Notes under the pieces: generated by a model
Seen by the model: only the letters and a program-made list of their open reading frames with translations
Told to the model about the DNA's origin: nothing
The model's database searches: none
Translations under genes and position numbers: made by a program
From: Thermoplasmata archaeon
GTDB taxonomy: Archaea; Thermoplasmatota; Thermoplasmata; Thermoplasmatales; Thermoplasmataceae
Direction of reading: 5' to 3'
Assembly (NCBI GenBank): GCA_021797055.1
Contig: JAKAAI010000007.1
Coordinates: 1-40,835, forward strand
DNA: 40,835 bases
Part shown: one piece after another, positions 24,395 to 32,362 of the stretch
Position numbering within the stretch: position 1 is the first letter of the stretch
Layout: every line of letters begins with the position of its first letter

Positions 24395-25402
24395 TTAAAC
24401 TACCCCCGATTTTACTGCTAGTTCTGCATTGAGTAGTGTCGACCCGGCGGCTCCTCTAATAAGGTTGTTGACGAGAAGCACAATCATCACTCTTTTTTTG
24501 TTTTTTCTAATCCTGCCAACCGCAACCGACATACCTCTTTTTCCATCGGATTCGGGTAACATCGTATCTAATTTAGGTTGTGGGCGGTCAGATTCATTGA
24601 AAACTATTATGGGTTTTTCCGGAAGTGTTGGAAGACCCGAAGGGAGTTTAGTACCCTTAAAAGACTTATAGATATCCTCAACCGAATCAGTATCTTTTTC
24701 GGTTGTTATTGTGATGGCTTCAAGATGGCCATTTTCAACTGGTACACGAGTGCAGGTAGCGGCGACATCGAACATACTGTTTTCAGTAAGGAATGGTCTG
24801 AATATTTTTGAAGTCTCATTTATCATTTTGCTTTCTTCATTTTCAATAAACGGTATTACATTTGACAAAATGTCATACGAGGGTACTCCCGGATAACCTG
24901 CACCACTCACTGCCTGTAATGTTGTGACTTCGACTGACTTGATGCCATAATCCAGAAGAGGGGCTATACCGAATGATAGTCCTATAGTACTGCAGTTTCC
25001 ATTTGCGATGATTTTCCCATTTTCATTATATTCGGTAAGTAACTGACCATTTATTTCAGGTATAATTAATGGCACATCTGGTTCCATTCTATTTCCTGAA
25101 GCGTTCGTTATTACGACATTACCATTTTCTGAAAGTTGCCTTTCTATCGATGCGGCGTTTTTTTCAGAGACTGCGCTGAAAACGAGGTCAAATTTTTTAG
25201 AATTGATCAATGATACATCGCTACGCTCAACGGTAAGTGATTTCTCGAATAAAGGCGAGATATTGCTGAGAGAATATCCCCTGGATGATTCAGACGCATA
25301 AATACCATCAAGATCAAAAAATGGATGGGATGCAAGCATTTTAATCAGAGTACGGCCAACAAGACCGGTTGCACCTATTACACCAACTCTGTATTTATCC
25401 AA
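24395..25402 (-). CDS. asd: Aspartate-semialdehyde dehydrogenase
   Basis: Reduces aspartyl phosphate to aspartate semialdehyde with NADPH. The 335-aa protein is of the archaeal/fungal type. It has the Rossmann motif GATGLVG (10-16), the catalytic Cys137 in GNCSTIG, GAGYPGVPSYD (168-178), and the catalytic His226 in ENGHLEA. Length and end (RGAAGSTLLNAEL) are normal. The start is a TTG at 25402, seven bases after AGGTGA (about 25410-25415). Only three bases separate it from the upstream metB-like gene. The downstream aspartokinase begins directly after its stop codon in the same frame. Enzyme order in the operon is roughly opposite to pathway order. Confidence 0.93.
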   Translation of the reverse strand: MDKYRVGVIGATGLVGRTLIKMLASHPFFDLDGIYASESSRGYSLSNISPLFEKSLTVERSDVSLINSKKFDLVFSAVSEKNAASIERQLSENGNVVITNASGNRMEPDVPLIIPEINGQLLTEYNENGKIIANGNCSTIGLSFGIAPLLDYGIKSVEVTTLQAVSGAGYPGVPSYDILSNVIPFIENEESKMINETSKIFRPFLTENSMFDVAATCTRVPVENGHLEAITITTEKDTDSVEDIYKSFKGTKLPSGLPTLPEKPIIVFNESDRPQPKLDTMLPESDGKRGMSVAVGRIRKNKKRVMIVLLVNNLIRGAAGSTLLNAELAVKSGVV

Positions 25403-25405
25403 TTT

Positions 25406-26539
25406 TCAGTCACCTGCATTTTCTGCTCTCTTGATTGCAGATATTAGATCGTCAGTCAGGTCATTCCAGTCTTCAAGACCTACGGACAGTCTGTAGAGGC
25501 CGTCATCAAAGCCCGCATTTTTCATTTCCTCAGCAGAATACGAACGATGTGACATAGTTGCTGGGTGCGAAATAGTCGTATTTGTTCCACCCAGTGTGTT
25601 GGCAGATATTATCGTTTTGAGAGATGCAAATAGTTTTTCCTGCTTCTGGATCTTTTTCCTCAGGCTGAATGAAAGAACACCACCGAAGCCACTCATCTGC
25701 TTTTTCGTTATTTCATAATCAGGGTGGTCCCGGAGACCAGGATAGAATACCTGGTTAACAAGACCGGATGCAAGAAGTTCATCACATATTTTAAGTGCAG
25801 AGGCCTCAGACTGCTTCATCCTAACGCTTAATGTTTTGATTCCTCTGATTGTTAGATATGCAGCAAAGGGATCCAGAGATTCTCCCATGGTCTTTCGAAA
25901 CTGATCAATTTCTTCGATGGTCTTTGATTGGCCCGCAGCAAATCCCGCAATTACATCATTATGCCCGGAAAGAAACTTTGAGCCGCTATGTATCACAATA
26001 TTAGCCCCCAATTTTATTGGATTAACATTTATCGGAGTGGCAAACGTGGAATCCACAACTAAAAGACTCTCGTCTTCTATTACCTGTGAAATGCGTTCAA
26101 TATCATGAACCCTGAGGGTTGGATTTGAAATCGATTCAATATAGACAATGTCATGGCCTTTATAGCTTTGAAGTAATGAATCAGTTCCCGGACGCGAAAC
26201 TGTGGTCTCTATGTTCCATTCAGACAAAAAATTCTTCAAAAAATGCAGTGTTCTTGCGAATACATCTGAATGTATCAGAACTCTCTTACCGGGGCGAAGA
26301 TGTCTTAATAAAACGGTTGTAATTGCACCCATTCCCGACGAAAACGATGCAGCCTTGTCTGTTCGCTCCAGTGAAGCTATCTTGTTGTTTAAATATTCGA
26401 CGGTCGGATTATTTTCCCTGGTATACCTATATTTCACGCCCTCAGGCAGTGCATATGCGCTGGTCTGAAATATGGGTGGCATGAGCGGGCGGTACTGAAA
26501 GGAAAAATCGTCGTGGACTGCCTCAGTTTCGTCTTTCAT
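25406..26539 (-). CDS. metB: Cystathionine gamma-synthase/lyase family PLP enzyme
   Basis: A Cys/Met-metabolism PLP enzyme (fold type I) of 377 aa. Visible motifs are YRYTRENNPT (38-47), SSGMGAI (68-74), VVDSTFATP (161-169), and the PLP-binding Lys188 in SGSKFLSGHNDV. The family includes cystathionine gamma-synthase, gamma-lyase, and O-acylhomoserine sulfhydrylases, and sequence motifs do not separate these well. Context favours gamma-synthase: homoserine kinase overlaps it by 17 bases upstream and asd follows after three bases. The likely donor substrate is then O-phosphohomoserine, as in plants, since no homoserine acyltransferase is seen here. That substrate choice is inference. Confidence 0.8.
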   Translation of the reverse strand: MKDETEAVHDDFSFQYRPLMPPIFQTSAYALPEGVKYRYTRENNPTVEYLNNKIASLERTDKAASFSSGMGAITTVLLRHLRPGKRVLIHSDVFARTLHFLKNFLSEWNIETTVSRPGTDSLLQSYKGHDIVYIESISNPTLRVHDIERISQVIEDESLLVVDSTFATPINVNPIKLGANIVIHSGSKFLSGHNDVIAGFAAGQSKTIEEIDQFRKTMGESLDPFAAYLTIRGIKTLSVRMKQSEASALKICDELLASGLVNQVFYPGLRDHPDYEITKKQMSGFGGVLSFSLRKKIQKQEKLFASLKTIISANTLGGTNTTISHPATMSHRSYSAEEMKNAGFDDGLYRLSVGLEDWNDLTDDLISAIKRAENAGD

Positions 26540-27464
26540 TCAAGCCACCCCTGCACACTTTTGTCTCCTTAATTGTAAAAACAATACCATTCTTTTTCAA
26601 CACCTTCTCAGCTGATTTCCTGATCTCTGATACATCGTAATCGACGTCAACGAGGCATAAAATAGAAGGCCCGCCCCCGCTTATAGCAACGCCAATCGCT
26701 CCGGCCAATAACAATTCCCTCTTCAAATCTGGATAGAATGTATATATTTTCGATCTTGCAGTTTCAACTATGTTGTCCCACATACCTTCAGATATCATTT
26801 CTGAATCGTAATTAATCAAACCTTGGACCAGAAGTGCGAGATTTCTTGAGTTTTCATACGAATCGGACAGGGTTACGCTCTCAGGCAAAATTGAGCGACT
26901 CTGTCTGGTCTTGTTCATTTCTACCGATTTTATCAGGATTACGACAAATTTTATGTCCTTGTGTATCTTTAAAGAATGGAATCTCAGAGGGTTAATTGAT
27001 TTTATAATTATGAGTTCACCGAAAAGTGAAGCTAGTACATTGTCCGGATGTTTCGCTCCAGAGACAAACTCTTCTCCCAGAAGGGAATAATTCACAAGTT
27101 TCTCAGGCGATAACTTTAGGCCATAGTAATCGTTTAACAGAATTGCAGTGGCAACGCTAGAAGCCCCACTGCTACCAAGACCTGAACTCCATGGAATATT
27201 ACCCTCCGTTATTAGAGTTAAATTATCGTTGATACTAAAATCGGACAGAATTCTTCTTGCAACAGCTATAGAGGGGGATTCGGTTATTAGCATGCCGGAG
27301 CCGTCTATTTCCCTTACATTTCCATTCTGCCGTCCATTTTCCAGACGAATAGACATTCTTTCATGATACGCGTCAAGTGCAATTGATAACACATCGAAAC
27401 CTGGTCCCAGGTTGGCCGATGAGGAGCATGCTGTGGCAGTATTCACATTCCGGCTGATTGACAT
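26523..27464 (-). CDS. thrB: Homoserine kinase
   Basis: A GHMP-family kinase making O-phosphohomoserine from homoserine and ATP, 313 aa. Motif 1 SSANLGPGFDVLSIALDAY (15-33) is the homoserine-kinase form. The ATP loop is PWSSGLGSSGASS (91-103), and motif 3 is AISGGGPSILCLV near residue 260. Length is normal. It is the first gene of an operon with metB (17-base overlap), asd and aspartokinase. The minus-strand TATA-like stretch at about 27476-27490 lies 15-25 bases before the ATG, giving a short-leader or leaderless transcript. The divergent gene at 27619 shares this intergenic space. Homoserine dehydrogenase and threonine synthase must lie elsewhere. Confidence 0.93.
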   Translation of the reverse strand: MSISRNVNTATACSSSANLGPGFDVLSIALDAYHERMSIRLENGRQNGNVREIDGSGMLITESPSIAVARRILSDFSINDNLTLITEGNIPWSSGLGSSGASSVATAILLNDYYGLKLSPEKLVNYSLLGEEFVSGAKHPDNVLASLFGELIIIKSINPLRFHSLKIHKDIKFVVILIKSVEMNKTRQSRSILPESVTLSDSYENSRNLALLVQGLINYDSEMISEGMWDNIVETARSKIYTFYPDLKRELLLAGAIGVAISGGGPSILCLVDVDYDVSEIRKSAEKVLKKNGIVFTIKETKVCRGGLNERRN

Positions 27465-27618
27465 TGCATATTTTTCCTTTTATTAATAAGGTATTACCGG
27501 AGATAATACAAACAGGATCGAAATGTTCTGCCAATTACGGAAATAAAAATAATTTCAATTCTTGATAGCAGTGGACTCATGCCATAAATATTATTAGTTT
27601 CAATCAATTTGATGTTAG

Positions 27619-28590
27619 ATGGCAGCCGTTCATGGGATAGAAAATAGTTTTTTCTCCATCATAGACCAAAAGCTGCGGATGCAGGCGACTATATCGTTCA
27701 GATCAAAGAACATTACTTCTGAACTTTCCTCTAAATATAACCTAAATATATTATGCCAGATATTTTTTGACAATCAAAAATTTAACCTCCATTATTCCTT
27801 GCCTTCTGATCTTGAAAAGACATCAAGTTTCAGATTTTTCCTTAAAAATACTGATGCAGTCAGAAAAGATGGATGGTATAGCATCATTCAGGAGCTAGAT
27901 GAACCTATATACGCAGAATGCCTGAATGCACTGACAGGCATTCAGTCCGTAATTATAGACGTAATCCAGATTCAGAATGGCAGAACAATTTTGAAGTTCA
28001 GGTTTCATGAAAAATTCCTCCAGGAGGTATCAAATTTCATTATAGACATGTCTCGCAAGGCTGAAAGTTTTACCGTAGACTACTTAGGGAAATCACACGG
28101 TCTCCTTTATACAATTTTAAATGCCGACATTAATTTAAATCTGTGTGAGGTGGAGGCATTGTTCACACCTTCGCAAAAAATGATGGAATTAAATAAAAAC
28201 TTTGGCAGTTCCTGGCAGCGGGCGGCAAAGTATTATTTCGGGCAGGGATCTGTCGTTTATATCTACCATACCGATTCTGAGCTTACAGACCTCAGCGACG
28301 AGGGTATTAAGATAATTTCAGAAGATGATAATCTCTTTGAGTATACAATAAGTGAGGAATATCAGAAGGATTTAATTCACTCTATGCTTGAAAGGAGGAT
28401 ATACAGCCTCGCGCAGAAACAGCTTTTCACAGGGAAATCAGTAATAGTTAGGAGAATTATGTTTCGGGGGTTTGTAAATGATTACCTTGAGGCGGTACGA
28501 GAATCTTATTCCAAGCATCCTGAGCAGGTTACATATATTTCTTCGATTTCGGAACTTAATGCCATGAAAATTTTAGGTTATAAAAATTGA
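27619..28590 (+). CDS. Unknown soluble protein, 323 aa
   Basis: I do not recognise a family. The protein has no signal peptide, membrane span or obvious catalytic motif. It looks like alternating alpha/beta with aromatic and Asp/Glu-rich surface. The last 70 residues (HSMLERRIYSLAQKQLFTGK, then IVRRIMFRGFVNDYLEAVRE) are helical and basic and could be a DNA-binding part. This and its place opposite the thrB operon make a regulator possible but unproven. The ATG at 27619 follows an A/T-rich region; TATTATTAG at about 27588-27596 lies 23-31 bases upstream, suitable for a leaderless transcript. It is a single-gene unit followed by the TIM-barrel gene on the same strand 100 bases on. Confidence 0.55.
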   Translation: MAAVHGIENSFFSIIDQKLRMQATISFRSKNITSELSSKYNLNILCQIFFDNQKFNLHYSLPSDLEKTSSFRFFLKNTDAVRKDGWYSIIQELDEPIYAECLNALTGIQSVIIDVIQIQNGRTILKFRFHEKFLQEVSNFIIDMSRKAESFTVDYLGKSHGLLYTILNADINLNLCEVEALFTPSQKMMELNKNFGSSWQRAAKYYFGQGSVVYIYHTDSELTDLSDEGIKIISEDDNLFEYTISEEYQKDLIHSMLERRIYSLAQKQLFTGKSVIVRRIMFRGFVNDYLEAVRESYSKHPEQVTYISSISELNAMKILGYKN

Positions 28591-28690
28591 ATATTATGTA
28601 TGAACCTCACAAAGCCTTAATTTTAGACTGATTTCTGAGGTGCATAGAGAAAGTATTTTAATTGTTGAAATGATATGTAAATACGTTTTC

Positions 28691-30022
28691 ATGATCAGAT
28701 TTGGAATAGCCGGTATACCTCTTACCAGCAAGGGAAGGACATTTATAGAATCGGTTGAGGATGCTCATGGTCTGGGCCTGAATGCTTTAGAAGTCCAGCT
28801 CCTGAGAGTTAACGTCCAGGAAAGACCTGCACTTGACTATTCTGGAATGTTGCCGAAAGATGTTGAGGAATCAATTATTGTGAACATACTCAGGCAGGAT
28901 GAGGAAGGTAATTATAAGTCAGTTGGAATTGATACTGCTATAGATGAGAACGATATAGTTCAGGAACTTTTTTGGAACATGGCGAGGAACTATTCCGATC
29001 TTAAGGAGGGTGGAGAACTAGCAAGGGAACTGGACGTTGAACTATCTCTCCATGCTCCATATTACATGGATCTTTTGGATGCAGGTGAGATGTTAGAGAG
29101 ATCATATAATCACATCAAATGGTCAGTAATGATTGCTAGAGGAATGATGGCAAAACGAGTTATAACGCATACAGGCTTCTACCACGGAACAAAAAAGGAG
29201 AGTCTTAATAGGGCAGTTGAAGTTTATTCAAATATTTCAAAAGAGTTCAATCCTGACTCTGGATTTCCATATATAGGTGTTGAAACATCCGGCAAGGAAG
29301 AGATATTTGGGGCAGTTCCTGAAATAGTTGCGCTTGCGAAGAAAGTCCCTTCCATTGAACCGATCCTAAATTTTGCTCATGTCCATTCCCTTGGTGGGGG
29401 TAGCCTTATAGAAGTAAAGGATTTTAGCGACATAATATCAACGTTTGAAAAATTCAAGAAAGGTGACCTTTATACAGAGTTCTCCGGGGTTGAATACGAC
29501 GGACACAGCGAAGTCAAACTAACTGCCATAAAACATGGAGACCTGAAATTTGAGACACTGAGCGAATATCTCTCCTCCTATTCAGATGACATAACAATAA
29601 TTTCAAGTTCGCCACTTCTTGAACACGATGCGCAATACATGAATATAATTTTATTAAGATCAATAGCCAAGAAGTTACAGAAGAAGGAGTCTAAGAAAGA
29701 ATATGGAGATGTGGAAAAGATGGTAAGATCGTATCCTGTTAAAAAAGGTTTTAAGATAGATAATGCAACGTTGCTCTCTGTGACGAAGGAAGTTACAAAT
29801 TCTGGCACAATTTCGAACGGACACGTTATTGCAAAGATTAATGGGTTAGAGAAAGTCGAGCTATGGCCAGAGGGAAAAAACCTCATGTGTGAAACAGTGA
29901 CAGACAAGAATGCAAAAAACTATGAAGAAGCTATAAAGAAATTCAACGAACTCATTGAAAAGGTTACGGGCTACAGCGCAAAGGAAAGAAAGAAGATCGC
30001 CAGTAAGGTTGAGAAGAAATAG
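28691..30022 (+). CDS. AP-endonuclease-2/xylose-isomerase-like TIM-barrel protein
   Basis: A TIM-barrel protein of the endonuclease IV/sugar-isomerase superfamily. The barrel covers about residues 1-300: MIRFGIAGIPLTSKGRTF, then LGLNALEVQLLR, LDVELSLHAPYYMDLLD, KRVITHTGFYHG, YIGVETSGKEEIFG, NFAHVHSLGGG, and YTEFSGVEYDGHSE. His, Glu and Asp residues at strand ends match the metal-binding pattern of endonuclease IV. About 110 extra residues at the C-terminus, ending in a Lys-rich helix, are not part of the usual fold. I moved the start to the ATG at 28691. The upstream ATG at 28640 adds 17 unmatched residues, and TATTTTAATT (about 28654-28663) sits about 30 bases before 28691. It could be a DNA-repair AP endonuclease, as archaeal Nfo-like proteins are, or a sugar enzyme. 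Confidence 0.7.
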   Translation: MIRFGIAGIPLTSKGRTFIESVEDAHGLGLNALEVQLLRVNVQERPALDYSGMLPKDVEESIIVNILRQDEEGNYKSVGIDTAIDENDIVQELFWNMARNYSDLKEGGELARELDVELSLHAPYYMDLLDAGEMLERSYNHIKWSVMIARGMMAKRVITHTGFYHGTKKESLNRAVEVYSNISKEFNPDSGFPYIGVETSGKEEIFGAVPEIVALAKKVPSIEPILNFAHVHSLGGGSLIEVKDFSDIISTFEKFKKGDLYTEFSGVEYDGHSEVKLTAIKHGDLKFETLSEYLSSYSDDITIISSSPLLEHDAQYMNIILLRSIAKKLQKKESKKEYGDVEKMVRSYPVKKGFKIDNATLLSVTKEVTNSGTISNGHVIAKINGLEKVELWPEGKNLMCETVTDKNAKNYEEAIKKFNELIEKVTGYSAKERKKIASKVEKK

Positions 30023-30047
30023 CTTAAATAGGGACTGAATATCTGAA

Positions 30048-31001
30048 ATGATTCAGGGGTGTGAGGCTCTTTCTTATCCAACAATCGGTATTGTACTTCT
30101 TGGTGGACTGAGTGACCCGGATCGCCGGATTCCAGGGCATCCTTCGGCTGGTTTTGCATATACTTCATGTAACTTCAATATTAGGACGAGAACAAGGATA
30201 TTTTTTAAAGACGGGCCATCTTCTATAACCATAAATGGTAAAACGATAGATCCAAATTCACCAAGGTCCCCTATTAATTTAATTAACAGGTACCTCAAGG
30301 AAACCAACATTCAAAACGGAAACATTTCGATTGTTTCAAACAATAACGGGATAATAAGCGGTAGTTCAGACTCCGGCGCAGCCGCTCTTGCCATTGCTGC
30401 TGGAAAAATATTTGGGGTCGCCGACCCGCATAAGCTTGAAACTGATTTCAGAGAGATATCAGAAAGCATTGGCAGGAGTTTGTTTGGTGGTCTTACGGTG
30501 ACCGCGATACGGAATGGAAAATATCTGACTGAAACTGTTGTTCCATGGAGTGAATTCGATGACTTCAGGATAGTTGCATTCAAGTTCAGTTCCTCCAGAA
30601 ACCCTTCTGATGTAATTCATTCAAATATAGTCAGGAGCCCCCGATATAAGGACAGGACAGAATCTGCAGTGAAAAAGTGTGATACCGTGAAGAAGCTTGC
30701 TTCGGTGAATGATATCAGGGGAATATTTGATCTTTCAATGCAAGATACAGAAGAGTATCACGAATTGATAGAATCCGTCGGAGTAAGAGTTATCTCAGGA
30801 GAAATGAGGCAGTTAATCACCAACGTTTCCAGAATGCGGAAAGATTTCTGGTGTTCATACATAGTAACCGGCGGAACGAATGTTTTTGTACCAGTGGAAA
30901 AGGAAAACGTTGACAAAATTAAAAAATTGTCTGTTGAATTTAATTGTGGTGTTGATATTTTGAGGGTTGCTCCAGGCGCAAGACCGTTTCTTGAGTTCTG
31001 A
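30048..31001 (+). CDS. Mevalonate 3-kinase, Thermoplasma type
   Basis: Phosphorylates mevalonate at the 3-hydroxyl, the first committed step of the Thermoplasma mevalonate branch towards isopentenyl phosphate for archaeal lipids. The 317-aa protein belongs to the GHMP superfamily and is related to diphosphomevalonate decarboxylase. It matches what I recall of T. acidophilum Ta1305 closely: YPTIGIVLLGGLSDP near the start, GIISGSSDSGAAA (101-113), ESIGRSLFGGLTVTA, SRNPSDVIHSNIVRS, DIRGIFDLSMQDTEEYHE and YIVTGGTNVFVPVE. The sister enzyme bisphosphomevalonate decarboxylase is the main alternative. The strings above favour the 3-kinase. The ATG follows TTAAATAGGG (30024-30033) by about 20 bases. 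It is followed by sec61-beta after 170 bases, with no other isoprenoid gene in view. Confidence 0.85.
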   Translation: MIQGCEALSYPTIGIVLLGGLSDPDRRIPGHPSAGFAYTSCNFNIRTRTRIFFKDGPSSITINGKTIDPNSPRSPINLINRYLKETNIQNGNISIVSNNNGIISGSSDSGAAALAIAAGKIFGVADPHKLETDFREISESIGRSLFGGLTVTAIRNGKYLTETVVPWSEFDDFRIVAFKFSSSRNPSDVIHSNIVRSPRYKDRTESAVKKCDTVKKLASVNDIRGIFDLSMQDTEEYHELIESVGVRVISGEMRQLITNVSRMRKDFWCSYIVTGGTNVFVPVEKENVDKIKKLSVEFNCGVDILRVAPGARPFLEF

Positions 31002-31171
31002 TCTTTCTGAATAGTACCCAGGATTTTTTATTAAGCAGGACAAGCAGGAATAATCTTGATCCAACCTCACTTTATTTATACTGGTTTAGGGAATATCATT
31101 TCTAGTACAAAGGCGATATTTTTTGTCAATGTTCAACAAAGCTTAAATTTATTATTTCATTCAGGTTATGA

Positions 31172-31336
31172 ATGGCTGAGAAAAAAGATTCCGGGTTCCA
31201 ATCTGGGGCAGGTCTGATCCGGTATTTTGACGAAGAGGAAATTAATGGCCCGTCGATAGATCCGAAACTCGTTATTTATATAGCCATATCACTTGCAATC
31301 GTTGTAGAACTCGTAAAAGTTTTCTGGCCTGTCTAA
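31172..31336 (+). CDS. secG: Preprotein translocase subunit Sec61-beta (SecG)
   Basis: A 54-aa tail-anchored subunit of the archaeal SecYE-beta channel. The sequence starts MAEKKDSGFQSGAGLIRYFD. SGAGLIRYFDEEE is the strongly conserved cytosolic motif, and a single membrane span follows (KLVIYIAISLAIVVELVKVF). Length and layout are exactly those of the family. The ATG at 31172 is chosen because an ATG four bases earlier is out of frame and stops at once. TTAAATTTATT (31143-31153) lies about 24 bases upstream, suiting a leaderless mRNA. A tRNA gene follows 57 bases after the stop. Confidence 0.93.
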   Translation: MAEKKDSGFQSGAGLIRYFDEEEINGPSIDPKLVIYIAISLAIVVELVKVFWPV

Positions 31337-31379
31337 ATATTCAGTGGTTTGCAGAAGCAAAATAATAAATCGTATTCTT

Positions 31380-31395
31380 AAATCCCGATTGGAGC
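31380..31395 (+). repeat. Partial copy of the tRNA 3' end before the tRNA
   Basis: The 16 bases AAATCCCGATTGGAGC match 14 of 16 bases of the tRNA-Glu 3' end at 31452-31467 in direct orientation, 72 bases apart. The last two bases overlap the first bases of the tRNA gene. This could be the trace of a tandem tRNA duplication or of recombination. Chance cannot be excluded. Confidence 0.4.
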
Positions 31396-31468
31396 TCCGG
31401 TGGTGTAGCACGGTCAAGCATTAGGGACTCTCAATCCCCCGACTCGGGTCCAAATCCCGACCGGAGCA
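31394..31468 (+). tRNA. tRNA-Glu (anticodon CTC)
   Basis: A complete cloverleaf can be drawn by eye. The acceptor arm GCTCCGG pairs with CCGGAGC (31461-31467), with discriminator A31468 and no encoded CCA. The D arm is GTGT/GCAT, and the anticodon loop CTCTCAA places CTC at 31430-31432, reading GAG. The T stem TCGGG pairs with CCCGA. There is no intron. Two oddities: the outer anticodon-stem pair is A-C (A31423, C31439), and the T loop reads TCCAAAT, with C rather than T at position 55. An A/T-rich box at about 31361-31372 lies upstream at promoter distance. Confidence 0.93.
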
Positions 31469-31715
31469 TGTTACTATCGGGCACATATTTTTCGATCTAC
31501 TTCCATAACATAGAGCCTATCTATAAGAGTGAAGCAAAACATCAATAATATTAAGAGAAAGCTCAAGGATGGTGCTTTACCGCAGAGTGTAAAAGTAGTA
31601 TCCTGCTAGTTTCGTATTTACAAAATTTATCTTATCTTCTACTTGAAGCGTAGATAAAGATCAATTCGAATGAGAGGAATCGATTTTTATAACTCACAAG
31701 ATATCTTCCTTGAGG
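31469..31715. other. Intergenic region after tRNA-Glu
   Basis: AT-rich sequence without a convincing gene. A 26-codon frame from GTG 31529 to 31609 (VKQNINNIKRKLKDGALPQS at its start) is too short to call and could be a gene remnant. No integrase or recognisable attachment site is seen. Confidence 0.4.
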
Positions 31716-31751
31716 TAACATAAATGTGACTTGATAACATAAACGAGACTT
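31716..31751. repeat. Two 17-base direct repeats, candidate operator
   Basis: TAACATAAATGTGACTT (31716-31732) and TAACATAAACGAGACTT (31735-31751) match at 15 of 17 bases with a period of 19. They lie directly before the TATA-like stretch TTATTATATTATAAT (about 31750-31764) of the frameshifted membrane gene. Side-by-side repeats at this position suit a dimeric or paired regulator, for example the nearby HxlR-type protein. Confidence 0.45.
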
Positions 31752-31794
31752 ATTATATTATAATCTAGATAAATATACCAATACAGGTGAAAAA

Positions 31795-32323
31795 CTGAAA
31801 TTTGAAAAGAAAAGTCTGCTATATGCAATACCAGGGGGTCTTATTGGAGGGTTCTTTATTATGCTGATATTATTTTATGCAGCTACCAGCTTTGGCCTTC
31901 CGTACTTTGCTGTATACCTCGTATATGGTCTCTCTGCATGCCTCTGTATCTGCCGCAACAGATACTGGATATTTCGTGCACTATATCGCTTCTTCCGTCA
32001 TTGCAATGCTCTTCATTACGCTCGTGCAGGTGATAAAACCATTCAGAAGTACAAGGGCGACTAAGACAATTGCTCTTGGTCTCGTTTACGGGATCGTTGT
32101 ATTTCTGGGATTCTTCGTGCCATTATTCTATCTGGCATTTGCACCGGTGATGGTTTCCTTGCTGGGAAAAGCAGCAGTGGATGCAGTGGCTGGCAAAGTC
32201 TTGCTTTTTGCATTCATTGTCCATGTAGTATATGGCATAACTATTGGTGCATGGTCACATGCTACGATGAAAAGATGGAACCCCATAAGGAGATCAGTTA
32301 CTGGTATGAAATCAAGCAGCTGA
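31795..32323 (+). pseudogene. Four-span membrane protein gene with a TC-repeat frameshift
   Basis: Two overlapping frames encode one protein. The first supplies the N-terminus (KKSLLYAIPGGLIGGFFIML, then YAATSFGLPYFAVYLVYG). The second supplies the rest (ASVSAATDTGYFVHY, then spans IALGLVYGIVVFLGFFVPLF and KVLLFAFIVHVVYGITIGAW). They would join exactly if the TCTCTCT run at about 31932-31938 contained one more TC unit, giving YGLSLHASVSAATD and a protein of about 176 aa with four spans. The family is unknown. The start could be CTG 31795 (after AGGTGA, spacing four) or ATG 31861 (after GGAGG, spacing about ten). The upstream codons look coding, favouring the longer form. A direct-repeat operator candidate precedes it, and an HxlR regulator gene faces it. 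The frameshift may be real decay, a phase switch or a sequence error. Confidence 0.6.
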
Positions 32324-32339
32324 TTTAATAACCTTTATC

Positions 32340-32362
32340 TTGATATTAATATCAATTTTTAT
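32340..32362 (+). terminator. Palindrome plus T-rich tail between convergent genes
   Basis: TTGATATTAATATCAA (32340-32355) is a perfect 16-base palindrome followed by TTTTTATTT, 17 bases after the stop of the membrane gene. It would act as a hairpin plus U-tract, or the T run alone would terminate as in archaea. Alternatively it is a binding site. Confidence 0.45.

Noticed and set aside
31529..31609. GTG-started 26-codon frame after the tRNA
   Set aside because: It is too short and has no Shine-Dalgarno motif or known similarity. It is mentioned only in the intergenic entry.
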